A stretch of 64,000 bases of DNA from CAVALG01 sp963630555 (GTDB taxonomy: Bacteria > Bacillota > Clostridia > Oscillospirales > Acutalibacteraceae), in NCBI GenBank assembly GCA_963630555.1, contig CAVGND010000007.1, forward strand, positions 1 to 64,000, written 5' to 3'. Position 1 is the first letter of the stretch. Each line of letters begins with the position of its first letter. The position numbers were made by a program, and so were the translations under genes. Under the pieces are notes generated by a model. It was not told where the DNA came from. It saw only the letters and a list, made by a program, of their open reading frames with translations, and searched no databases. Of this stretch, positions 17,177 to 24,906 are shown in pieces.

Positions 17177-18433
17177 CTACGCTGCGTCAGACGCCGGAGC
17201 CGACTGTTTTGCGCTTGCTTTTTTAGACTCGCTTATCATATTTTCGGCAAATATTGCGTAACCCATTGTCGGGTCGTCAACAAACACATGGGTTACCGCG
17301 CCGATAAACTTTCCGTTTTGAACTATCGGCGAACCCGACATTCCCTGTACAATTCCGCCGGTTAAAGAAAGCAGGTTTTTATCGGTTATTTTTACGGTCA
17401 TATTTTTAATTAAACCGTTATCGTTCAATTCAACGCGCTGAATACAGCAATCGTAAAACTGCGGTTCGGATCCCTTAACGGTGGTGTATATCTGTGCTTT
17501 ACCAACCTCTATGTCGTGTTTATATCCGACTTTCAAATTAATACCGTCCACCGCCGAAGCATCGCTTACCGCGCCGTAAACGCCCGCTGCCGAATTAAGC
17601 GTAAAATTGCCTATTGTACCGTTTAAGAAGCAGCCGCGAAGTTCCCCGGGGCAACCTTTTTCACCACGGCTGATATCCAAAATTTCCGCACGGACAAGTT
17701 CACCGTGGTCAAGCGGAACCGTTTCTCCCGTATCGGAATCGCAGACGGCATGACCAAGACCGCCGACGGTATTCGTATAGGCGTCATAATATGTCAGCGT
17801 ACCTATTCCGGCGGAACTGTCACGCACCCAGATACCTATTTTAAATTTACCGTCCTCCGCAGAATATGCGGCAGTGACGGTTTTTTTCATTTTTTTACCG
17901 TTGCGCTCAATTATAAACTGCATTTCCCTACCCTCGCTTGATTCCACCGCCGCGGCAACATCTGTATTGCTTTGGGTTTCAACACCGTCTATTGATGTTA
18001 TCAAATCGCCGACCCGTATATCGGATGTTTTTGCGGGGTTTACGGTTTCGTTTGCCGAAACAATATCACTGCTGCCCACAACCATAACTCCGGCGGAATA
18101 AAGTTTTATTCCGAAAGGCTTGCCTATAATGCATACGGTGTCATCTTCAACTTCATTAACGGTTGCGTCTGCCACAGGAATAACACCCAAAAGGTCAAAT
18201 CTGACATTATATTTGCCGGTGGCTGACGATGCGGCAGGCTTAACCTCAATAATCTCGGACGCATATTTAACGCTTAAAGGCGTCCCGCTTAACACCCCTG
18301 AAACGCTGCCTTTCGGCACTGTTAAAACCGAGGGTAATTTATATGAAAAATAGGCAATTAAACTAAAAATTATTACGGCAGCAATAAAAAACAGAGCAAA
18401 AACGGTCTTGACAATTCGTCTTAAACAGGTCAT
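17177..18433 (-). CDS. spoIVB: SpoIVB peptidase
   Basis: Forespore-secreted serine protease (family S55) that triggers activation of SigK through SpoIVFA/BofA in Bacillus. Seen: an uncleaved-signal-like N-terminal membrane segment (about 8-30), a PDZ domain (about 105-190, IRVGDLITSIDGVE), and the catalytic domain with the His in VGYKHDIEVG-like context and the nucleophile in GMSGSPIVQNGKFIGAVTHVFV. 418 residues is normal. Ribosome site is weak (GGGAAG). Its target SigK is encoded at the left of this window. No sigma-F or sigma-G promoter could be read with confidence in the 177-base upstream gap; the SpoIVFA/FB genes are not present here. Confidence 0.95.
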   Translation of the reverse strand: MTCLRRIVKTVFALFFIAAVIIFSLIAYFSYKLPSVLTVPKGSVSGVLSGTPLSVKYASEIIEVKPAASSATGKYNVRFDLLGVIPVADATVNEVEDDTVCIIGKPFGIKLYSAGVMVVGSSDIVSANETVNPAKTSDIRVGDLITSIDGVETQSNTDVAAAVESSEGREMQFIIERNGKKMKKTVTAAYSAEDGKFKIGIWVRDSSAGIGTLTYYDAYTNTVGGLGHAVCDSDTGETVPLDHGELVRAEILDISRGEKGCPGELRGCFLNGTIGNFTLNSAAGVYGAVSDASAVDGINLKVGYKHDIEVGKAQIYTTVKGSEPQFYDCCIQRVELNDNGLIKNMTVKITDKNLLSLTGGIVQGMSGSPIVQNGKFIGAVTHVFVDDPTMGYAIFAENMISESKKASAKQSAPASDAA

Positions 18434-18610
18434 TCTTTACACTTCCCAACTATTAAGATTTTCTTTTTCCTGCGCGCTCTGTTTTTATATTGCCCGTTTT
18501 GCAGCCCTGATTTTTGTTAAAAAAATGTGTTATTGGGGATTAATGACCGCGAAATTTTATAAAGCCTGACGGGCTGATTTTTATGGCAATTTTTTATTTT
18601 TAAAATTTAA

Positions 18611-18910
18611 TTATTTTGGAAATTCAGAACTTAAATTCCTTCTGCCGAAAAAACCGCGGCGCTGTTGCTGCGGCGTTTCAAAATCCACCAAAACGGTTTC
18701 CTCACCCATTACCTGTATTGAGTCCCACGGTATTATTATATCCTCGCACCTGCCGAAAAGTCCGAAAAATTTTGACCTGCCCAATATAACAATCGAAACT
18801 ATTCTGCCGCTGCAGGTATCGACTATCACATCATAAAGGCAACCGATTATTGTGCCGTCCCTTACGCAAATCACCTGTTTTTCGCGGATATCCATAAGTC
18901 TGCATTTCAT
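18611..18910 (-). CDS. YlmC/YmxH-family PRC-barrel sporulation protein
   Basis: Small protein (99 residues) with a PRC-barrel: CRLMDIREKQVICVRDGTIIG, VDTCSGRIVSIVILG, and EDIIIPWDSIQVMGEETVLVD. The family is common in spore formers, usually directly after sigG; its biochemical role is unknown. RBS GGGGGCGG 6 bases before the ATG. It lies 50 bases after the sigG remnant, so the normal sigG-ymxH order is kept. Confidence 0.88.
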   Translation of the reverse strand: MKCRLMDIREKQVICVRDGTIIGCLYDVIVDTCSGRIVSIVILGRSKFFGLFGRCEDIIIPWDSIQVMGEETVLVDFETPQQQRRGFFGRRNLSSEFPK

Positions 18911-18960
18911 ATATTCCGCCCCCGAAAAAATTAGATACTTATATATATGAAATACCGTGC

Positions 18961-19440
18961 TTAATTATTTTTTATCTTATCGAGAGAATATTTTTCAAGT
19001 CTTGAAACCTGCGCCTGACTTATTCCGATTTCGTCGGACACTTCCATTTGTGTTTTGCCCATCATAAACCGCAGAGTGAGAATCTTTTTTTCACGCTCGG
19101 ATAATTCGTTTATCGCCTGCTTTATGCAGATTTCGTCTAACCAATTGCTGTCGTCATTTTTATCGCCCACCTGATCAAGCACATATATCGTATCGCCTCC
19201 GTCAGAATACACGGGTTCATAAAGTGAGAGAGGGTCAACCACGCTTTCAAGCGCCAAAACCACATCTGATTTTTTAACCCCCAAAATTTCGGCTATTTCT
19301 TCAACCGTTGCTTCACGCCCGTTTCGGGCAAGAAATTTTTCCTTTGCCTGCATGGTTTTATAGGCAGTATCTTTAATAGAGCGCGAAACACGCATAAAAC
19401 TGTTGTCGCGCAAATACCGCCTTATTTCCCCTATTATCAT
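18961..19440 (-). pseudogene. sigG: 5'-truncated sporulation sigma factor SigG
   Basis: The frame encodes 159 residues starting MIIGEIRRYLRDN and continuing through region 3 (MRVSRSIKDTAYK), PVYSDGGDTIYVLDQ and the region-4 helix-turn-helix MEVSDEIGISQAQVSRLEK, which is diagnostic of SigG. Full-length SigG is about 257 residues; the ~100 residues holding core-binding region 2 are absent. The four codons before the ATG read H-I-I-P, and SigG has a conserved Pro at exactly that place, before which a TGA stops the frame. There is no ribosome site. This looks like loss of the 5' part by a break inside the gene, not a new start. The next gene upstream is a P-type ATPase instead of sigE. Confidence 0.8.
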
Positions 19441-19514
19441 CGGAATGATATGTCAATGTGGAAAAAGGCGGTATTTTAACTTATTTAATTGTTTTAAAGG
19501 TTTAAAAATCGCTG

Positions 19515-22184
19515 TCAGCCGCGCGGTTTGCCGAATTTTTCACGCAGAAACTTTATAAGTTTTGTTATTTCCGATATTACTACGGGCGCGATTGAAAGAA
19601 GCACCGTTTCGAGCCATTCGGTTGAATTGAGTTTTACAAGCCCCAGAATTTCCCTAAGCGGCGTAAGCAACGCAACGAGCGTTATTCCTACAGAGATAAG
19701 CGCCGCCAGAATAAGAGGACGGTTTGAAAAAGGCCCTATACGGAATATCGAATGATTTGAGCGTGCGTTAAAGGCGTGGAAAATTTCGGAAAGTGCCATA
19801 ACCGCAAACGCCATTGAACAGCCGTACTCAGAACTGCCGCCCGCATTTTTACCCAATATAAATGCGGTAAGGGTAACGGCAGCTATCATTACGCCGTTAA
19901 ATAAGGTTTTAAGCGCCATTCCGCCCGCAAAAAAGTTTTCTTTGCGGCTGCGCGGCGGGCGCGTCATAATATCATATTCAACAGGTTCCATACCCAAAGC
20001 CAAAGCGGGTGCGGAATCGGTTATCAGGTTTATCCAAAGCAGTTGAACGGCAATAAGCGGTGATGTTTTAAAGAACAGCATACCGAAAAATACCGTAAGT
20101 ATTTCGCCGAGGTTGCAGCTAAGCAGGAAGTAAACAGCCTTTTTAATGTTATCGTATATACCTCTGCCCTCACCCACTGCGGTAACAATGGTTGCAAAGT
20201 TATCGTCCGTAAGTGTTATTGAGGCGGCGCCTTTTGCGACATCGGTGCCGGTTATACCCATAGCGCAGCCTATATCTGCCGCTTTGAGCGCAGGTGCGTC
20301 GTTTACCCCGTCGCCCGTCATTGCAACTATATCGCCGTGCTTTTGCCAAGCCTTAACTATTCTGATTTTATCTTCGGGCGATACCCTTGCGTAAACGCTT
20401 ATACTTTCTATATTTTCGTAAAGTTCTTCATCACTCATTGCAGAGAGTTCCGCCCCCGTAATCGCACGATCGCCGTTTTCTATTATACGGAGTTTTCGGG
20501 CAATTGCGGCAGCGGTAGTAATATGGTCGCCCGTTATCATAACGGTTCTTATGCCTGCGGTTTTGCAGAGCTTTATAGCGTCGATCGCTTCGGGACGCGG
20601 AGGGTCTATCATACCCACAAGACCCGCAAAAACGAGTCCGTTTTCAAGTTCGTCCGAAGTCGGGTTTGCGGGCACTTCATCCAACTGTTTAAAGGCTACG
20701 GCAAGAACCCTTAACGCCTCTTTACCCATTTCATCATTGGCTTTTAAAGCGTCTTCGGTATTGCCTGCAACGCACCGTTTTATAAGCACATCGGGCGCGC
20801 CTTTTACTATGGCGTATATCTTTCCGTCAATCATATTAACGGTTGTCATCATTTTACGGTTTGAATCAAACGGGAGAGATGTTATTCTCGGGTAAGCGTT
20901 ATTAAGTTCATCCTTATTAACGGGGACGTACTTCATGGCTGCGCTGACTATAGCGGTTTCGGTCGGGTCACCGATATGCACCTCTTTACCGTTTTTAAGT
21001 TCAATAGTACCGTCACAGCATATGGCACCCATTTTTATAAGATTAAGGGCAGCGGGCGACAATTCCGTTTCCCCCAATTCGGTAATTTCATTTCCGTCAA
21101 ACACCTTAACAAGTGTCATACGGTTTTGGGTAAGCGTGCCCGTTTTGTCAGAACAGATTACCGACGCACTGCCGAGCGCCTCAACCGCCGAAAGTTCTTT
21201 TACGATAGCGTTCTTTTTTACCATACGCTGAACACCGAGCGCTAATACAACGGTTACTATCGCCGGCAGCCCTTCGGGGATTGCGGCAACGGCAAGCGAT
21301 ACCGAAGTTACAAAAAGTTCTATAAGTTTTTCAGCCCAGGTCATACCGTTTTGGAGCGATGGGCTGAAAGCAAATTCAACAATACCGATTACAAAAATTA
21401 TCGCACAGATTATAAGCGCAAGTATGCCCAAAGTTTTGCCCAAGTGCGCCAGCCTGTTTTTAAGCGGTGTTGTTCTTTCGCCCGACGCTTCAATAAGAGT
21501 GGCGATTTTGCCCATTTCGGTATTCATACCTATTTCGGTAACGATAGCCTTTCCGCTGCCGTAGGTAACCGAGCAGCCCGAATAGACCATATTAAGACGG
21601 TCGCCTATAGAGGCAATATCCGGTATTTCGGGGCCGTCGATTATTTTTTCAACCGCAACCGATTCGCCCGTAAGGGTAGATTCATCGCACCGCAACGCAT
21701 GAGTTTCGATAAGGCGTGCGTCGGCAGGGATGTAGTCCCCTGCTTCAAGAAAAATAAGGTCACCGGGGACAAGTTCACTTGCAGGCACTACCTGTACGGC
21801 ACCGCTGCGTATGACTTTTGCAGAGGGCGCCGCCATATTTTTAAGCGCTTCCAAAGCATTTTCCGCCTTGGTTTCCTGATAAACTCCGAGCGCCGCATTA
21901 ATAAGTACAATCGCTATAATAACTATCGGTTCTATCCAGTCATTCTCGCCTGAAATTATTGTTGTCACAAACGAAATAACGGCGGCTATGGCTAAAATTA
22001 TTACCATAAAATCTTTAAGCTGGTCGGCAAATCGTGCAAAAAATGATTTTTTCTTTTTGGAAGTCAAGACATTTGCGCCGTATTTTTCACGGCGTTGTTC
22101 CGCTTCACCGGGGCTTATTCCTCTTTCCGCATTTGTTTGGAGAGCGGATATTACATTTTCAAGTTTTTCACTATGCCAAATCAT
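19515..22184 (-). CDS. Calcium-type P-ATPase (P2 family)
   Basis: Cation-pumping ATPase. Seen: N-terminal cation-ATPase domain (ERGISPGEAEQRREKYG), TGES in the actuator domain, membrane helix M4 with AAIPEGLPAIVTVVLALG, phosphorylated Asp346 in SDKTGTLTQNRM, nucleotide-binding KGAPDVL, hinge MTGDGVNDAPALK, and C-terminal membrane region with VQLLWINLITDSAPALALGMEP. 889 residues. These motifs match Ca2+ pumps of the SERCA/PMCA-like bacterial group; ion specificity is inferred. RBS GGAGGTC. A -10-like TATAAT lies at 22250-22255 on the minus strand without a good -35. Whether it is native next to sigG is questionable. Confidence 0.92.
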   Translation of the reverse strand: MIWHSEKLENVISALQTNAERGISPGEAEQRREKYGANVLTSKKKKSFFARFADQLKDFMVIILAIAAVISFVTTIISGENDWIEPIVIIAIVLINAALGVYQETKAENALEALKNMAAPSAKVIRSGAVQVVPASELVPGDLIFLEAGDYIPADARLIETHALRCDESTLTGESVAVEKIIDGPEIPDIASIGDRLNMVYSGCSVTYGSGKAIVTEIGMNTEMGKIATLIEASGERTTPLKNRLAHLGKTLGILALIICAIIFVIGIVEFAFSPSLQNGMTWAEKLIELFVTSVSLAVAAIPEGLPAIVTVVLALGVQRMVKKNAIVKELSAVEALGSASVICSDKTGTLTQNRMTLVKVFDGNEITELGETELSPAALNLIKMGAICCDGTIELKNGKEVHIGDPTETAIVSAAMKYVPVNKDELNNAYPRITSLPFDSNRKMMTTVNMIDGKIYAIVKGAPDVLIKRCVAGNTEDALKANDEMGKEALRVLAVAFKQLDEVPANPTSDELENGLVFAGLVGMIDPPRPEAIDAIKLCKTAGIRTVMITGDHITTAAAIARKLRIIENGDRAITGAELSAMSDEELYENIESISVYARVSPEDKIRIVKAWQKHGDIVAMTGDGVNDAPALKAADIGCAMGITGTDVAKGAASITLTDDNFATIVTAVGEGRGIYDNIKKAVYFLLSCNLGEILTVFFGMLFFKTSPLIAVQLLWINLITDSAPALALGMEPVEYDIMTRPPRSRKENFFAGGMALKTLFNGVMIAAVTLTAFILGKNAGGSSEYGCSMAFAVMALSEIFHAFNARSNHSIFRIGPFSNRPLILAALISVGITLVALLTPLREILGLVKLNSTEWLETVLLSIAPVVISEITKLIKFLREKFGKPRG

Positions 22185-22351
22185 TAAGTTTGACCTCCGA
22201 ACATATTGATATCATAAGGGGCATTTTTTCAATAACATTACTATATTACATTATAGCGGAATAAAAATCAACATTTTTCGAAAATTCACAATTACGACGG
22301 CGCATTTCCCACAAAATATGACCTAATTTTACAAAATAACAGTAATTTTTG

Positions 22352-22380
22352 TTGACAAATGCGTAAGCATTTGATATAAT
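22352..22380 (+). promoter_or_regulatory. Consensus promoter with a palindrome in its spacer
   Basis: TTGACA (22352-22357), 17 bases, TATAAT (22375-22380): fully consensus. The spacer carries CAAATGC-gtaa-GCATTTG (22356-22373), a perfect 7-bp inverted repeat, in a place where a bound repressor would block polymerase. Confidence 0.85.
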
Positions 22381-22425
22381 TCAATTGTCCTTACAAGGGG
22401 CAATACATATAGGAGGTATTTCATA

Positions 22426-22734
22426 ATGCAGAACAATGGTAAAGGTTTGTCAATCGCTGCTCTTGTGCTCGGTATCATTGCTACTGTACTCGCTTGGTTC
22501 TACCTTGTAAATATCGCTGCTCTTGCTTGCGGTATTGTAGGTATCATTCTTGCGGTTATGGGCAAAAAGAAAGCTGTTGCAGCAGGCGCACCCACCGGAA
22601 TCGGAACTGCGGGTCTTGTTCTTTCAATAATCGGAACTTGCCTTGCGGCTATCGGTTTTGTCAGCTGCACACTTTGTGTCGCTTGCGTTGCAGGCGCTGC
22701 TGATGCGGCTGCTTTCTCTTCGCTTGCTTTTTAA
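22426..22734 (+). CDS. Small membrane protein, DUF4190-like
   Basis: 102 residues, two strongly hydrophobic segments (about 6-42, broken by a short turn, and 61-90) separated by a GKKKAVAAGAPTG loop. The opening NGKGLSIAALVLGIIATVLAWFY and GTAGLVLSIIGTCLA resemble DUF4190-type two-helix proteins that are often fused to or encoded near zinc-ribbon proteins. Function unknown. Strong AGGAGG site and a consensus promoter suggest high expression; codon choice (GCT, CTT, GGT) also looks like a well-expressed gene. Ends in Cys-rich VSCTLCVACVAGAADAAA. Confidence 0.75.
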   Translation: MQNNGKGLSIAALVLGIIATVLAWFYLVNIAALACGIVGIILAVMGKKKAVAAGAPTGIGTAGLVLSIIGTCLAAIGFVSCTLCVACVAGAADAAAFSSLAF

Positions 22735-22748
22735 TTTTATTTAAGCGT

Positions 22749-22780
22749 AAAAAGCCGGCTCGTAACGGGTCGGCTTTACT
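22749..22780 (+). terminator. Terminator after the DUF4190-like gene
   Basis: AAAGCCG (22751-22757) pairs with CGGCTTT (22771-22777), with additional inner pairing, followed by ACTTTTT. Confidence 0.8.
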
Positions 22781-22818
22781 TTTTATATGTAAAATTTTAA
22801 GAAAGTGAGAAATAAAAG

Positions 22819-23646
22819 TTGTTCCCTTATTTTGAACTGTTCGGAAAAACCTTCGGACTGTATGCAATCTGCGGTATTGCAGGAATTCTCACGGGCGGTG
22901 CGACAGCCTGCGCGCTTGGCAAAAAACGCGGCATATCACAGGAAAATGTTATTTTGGCGACTCTTTTTGCCGTTCTCGGCACGCTTATAGGCGGTCATAT
23001 ACTATACGCTCTTACGAATATTAAAGCATTAATAAAATGTATTTCTCAATTTTCGGAAAACGGATTTTCAAAATCCTTTAACCTGATTGCAACCGTATTT
23101 TCCGGCTCGGTGTTTTACGGCGGACTTTTCGGGGCGCTGATACTGACCCGCATATTTATAAGGAAAGTCAGTAAAAGCGAAACGAAAAAAAACGATTTTT
23201 ACGATATTTTTGCAATAACAATACCGCTTTTCCACGTGTTCGGCAGAATCGGATGCTTTTTAGGCGGGTGCTGTTACGGAAAGGAATCGTCATTCGGTTT
23301 TATTGCGGAAAACAATCCTCTTGTACCCGAACTCGGCGGAATCAGGCGGTTCCCCATAGCGCTTGCAGAGGCACTGGGCAACCTTCTTATATGGGCGCTG
23401 CTTATGTTTTTGTGGAAAAAGAAAAAGACAAACGGTATGTTAACCGATATTTATTTGTGTATTTATTCGGTACTGCGTTTCAATCTTGAATTTTTACGCG
23501 GAGACAGTATACGCGGCATATTCCTGGGGCTTTCGACCTCGCAATGGATAAGTCTTGCGGTATTCCCTGTTGCCCTTATCCTGCTGATATTAAAGTTAAA
23601 CGCAAAAAAGCAATTGGGACAAACAGCCGAAAAAGCAAACCTTTAA
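22819..23646 (+). CDS. lgt: Prolipoprotein diacylglyceryl transferase
   Basis: Integral membrane enzyme that transfers diacylglycerol from phosphatidylglycerol to the lipobox cysteine. Seen: about seven membrane segments in 275 residues, the family signature as FHVFGRIGCFLGGCCYG (the clostridial variant), RRFPIALAEALGN, and LEFLRGDSIRGIFLGLSTSQWIS near the end with the conserved Arg. The start is a TTG with AAGTGAG upstream. Several lipoproteins in this window (binding proteins with lipoboxes) would be substrates. Confidence 0.9.
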   Translation: MFPYFELFGKTFGLYAICGIAGILTGGATACALGKKRGISQENVILATLFAVLGTLIGGHILYALTNIKALIKCISQFSENGFSKSFNLIATVFSGSVFYGGLFGALILTRIFIRKVSKSETKKNDFYDIFAITIPLFHVFGRIGCFLGGCCYGKESSFGFIAENNPLVPELGGIRRFPIALAEALGNLLIWALLMFLWKKKKTNGMLTDIYLCIYSVLRFNLEFLRGDSIRGIFLGLSTSQWISLAVFPVALILLILKLNAKKQLGQTAEKANL

Positions 23647-23714
23647 ATATATAATTACAGATACTTGACACCTTTTAATTCGGGCGTTGAAAGTTGAAAC
23701 TTGAGGTTAAAAAA

Positions 23715-24410
23715 GTGGATATATAATTATGCTGTCGCGAAGCGGGAATCGGCAAGCCGTTTATATTTTTGCACGGGAACGGCGAAGACAGTTCCTATTT
23801 TAAAAACCAAATAGAATATTTCAAAAACAAATACCGTGTAATCGCTTTGGATACAAGAGGTCACGGGAAATTGCCGCGCGGCACGGCGCCCTTTACAATC
23901 GAGCAATTTTCCGAGGATTTATATGATTTTTGCAAAACTCACCGCATTAACAGAGCCGTAATTTTAGGCTTTTCGGATGGGGCGAATATTGCTATGAAGT
24001 TTGCCGCAAAGCACCCCGATGCGGTAAGCGCTTTGATACTTAACGGCGGAAACCTAAACCCCGGCGGTGTAAAGCGAACAACGCAATTCCCGATTGAGGT
24101 AGGATATAAAATTGCAAAACACTTCGCCGCGAAATCAAAAAATGCCGAAAGAAATGCCGAAATGCTCGGATTAATGGTAAATGAACCGAACATAAAGCCG
24201 CGCGAATTGGCTGAAATTACTTGTCCGACACTTGTTATTTGCGGAACAAGGGATATGATAAAAGAATCCCGCTCTAAAGAAATTGCGGCAGGCATACCTA
24301 ATGCGCAGTTAAAAATTATAACAGGAAACCACTTTATTTCAAATAAACGCCCTGCGGAATTCAACAGGGCAGTTGATGAATTTTTTAATGTCGCGGAAAA
24401 AGGTTGCTGA
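23715..24410 (+). pseudogene. Alpha/beta hydrolase with stop at codon 4
   Basis: From about 23727 the frame encodes a hydrolase: REAGIGKPFIFLHGNGED (first strand and oxyanion motif), nucleophile elbow GFSDGA, LVICGTRDMIK with the acid, and the final His in GNHFIS. The expected start is GTG at 23715, 8 bases after GAGGT, but its fourth codon is TAA (23724-23726); the frame then continues intact to 24410. The first possible start after the stop is TTG at 23769, inside the HGNG strand. Either the gene is disabled by one nonsense change or translation begins at a poor site. GTTGAAAGTTGAAAC is a short tandem repeat just upstream. Substrate unknown. Confidence 0.65.
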
Positions 24411-24432
24411 AAACATATGAGATGTTCAGATG

Positions 24433-24460
24433 CGTATGTTATGGTTAACCATAACATACG
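24433..24460. repeat. 28-base perfect palindrome
   Basis: Two 14-base arms, centre GTTAAC, exact reverse complements. It lies 22 bases after the hydrolase stop and lacks a clear T-run on either strand, so it may be a weak terminator, an mRNA-end hairpin or a protein site. Confidence 0.8.
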
Positions 24461-24509
24461 GCTTTGTTTACCCCAATTTCCCGCAGCTATATACAAAAAA
24501 TAAATTGTG

Positions 24510-24543
24510 CCTGTCAAGAAAAATACTTGACAGGTGTTTTTTT
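24510..24543 (+). terminator. Terminator whose 3' arm contains the next promoter's -35
   Basis: CCTGTCAAG (24510-24518) pairs perfectly with CTTGACAGG (24526-24534), followed by TG and seven T. TTGACA at 24527-24532 inside the 3' arm is also a -35 box. Confidence 0.9.
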
Positions 24544-24555
24544 ATGGTGTATAAT
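24527..24555 (+). promoter_or_regulatory. Promoter of ylxM-ffh
   Basis: TTGACA (24527-24532), 17 bases, TATAAT (24550-24555). Fully consensus and overlapping the preceding terminator, whose T-run forms part of the spacer. Confidence 0.85.
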
Positions 24556-24585
24556 AATGCCATAAAAATAACAGAGGTGCTACCA

Positions 24586-24888
24586 ATGGCTTCAAACCCC
24601 GGTATATCGGCACTGCTTGATATTTACGGCAAACTGCTCTCGCAAAAGCAGTTTGAAATTATTGACAGTTATTATAACAACGATTTATCTCTTTCCGAAA
24701 TCGCCGAAAACGAGAAAATGACAAAACAGGGCGTAAGCGACAGCATTAAGCGCAGCGAACAGTTTATGCTTGATACGGAAAGCAAACTTAAAATAAACCG
24801 CAATATATATGCGCTGCGCAGATTTGCGGAAACGCTTGATAAAGATAAAATGTCGGAACTTACAAAACTGATTGAAGAAATGTATTAA
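24586..24888 (+). CDS. ylxM: YlxM-family helix-turn-helix protein
   Basis: Small DNA-binding-like protein (100 residues) that in Firmicutes is encoded just before ffh and is linked to the signal recognition particle. Seen: LLSQKQFEIIDSYYNNDLSLSEIAENEKMTKQGVSDSIKRSE, a sigma-region-4-like helix-turn-helix, followed by a helical tail. The frame is open from 24430, but AGAGGTG at 24573-24579 selects ATG at 24586, which also lies after the promoter. It ends 18 bases before ffh. Confidence 0.92.
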   Translation: MASNPGISALLDIYGKLLSQKQFEIIDSYYNNDLSLSEIAENEKMTKQGVSDSIKRSEQFMLDTESKLKINRNIYALRRFAETLDKDKMSELTKLIEEMY

Positions 24889-24906
24889 CAAAAGGGAGGG
24901 CACGCA

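Noticed and set aside
18434..18610. Forespore promoter of spoIVB
   Set aside because: No convincing sigma-F or sigma-G -35/-10 pair could be found by eye.
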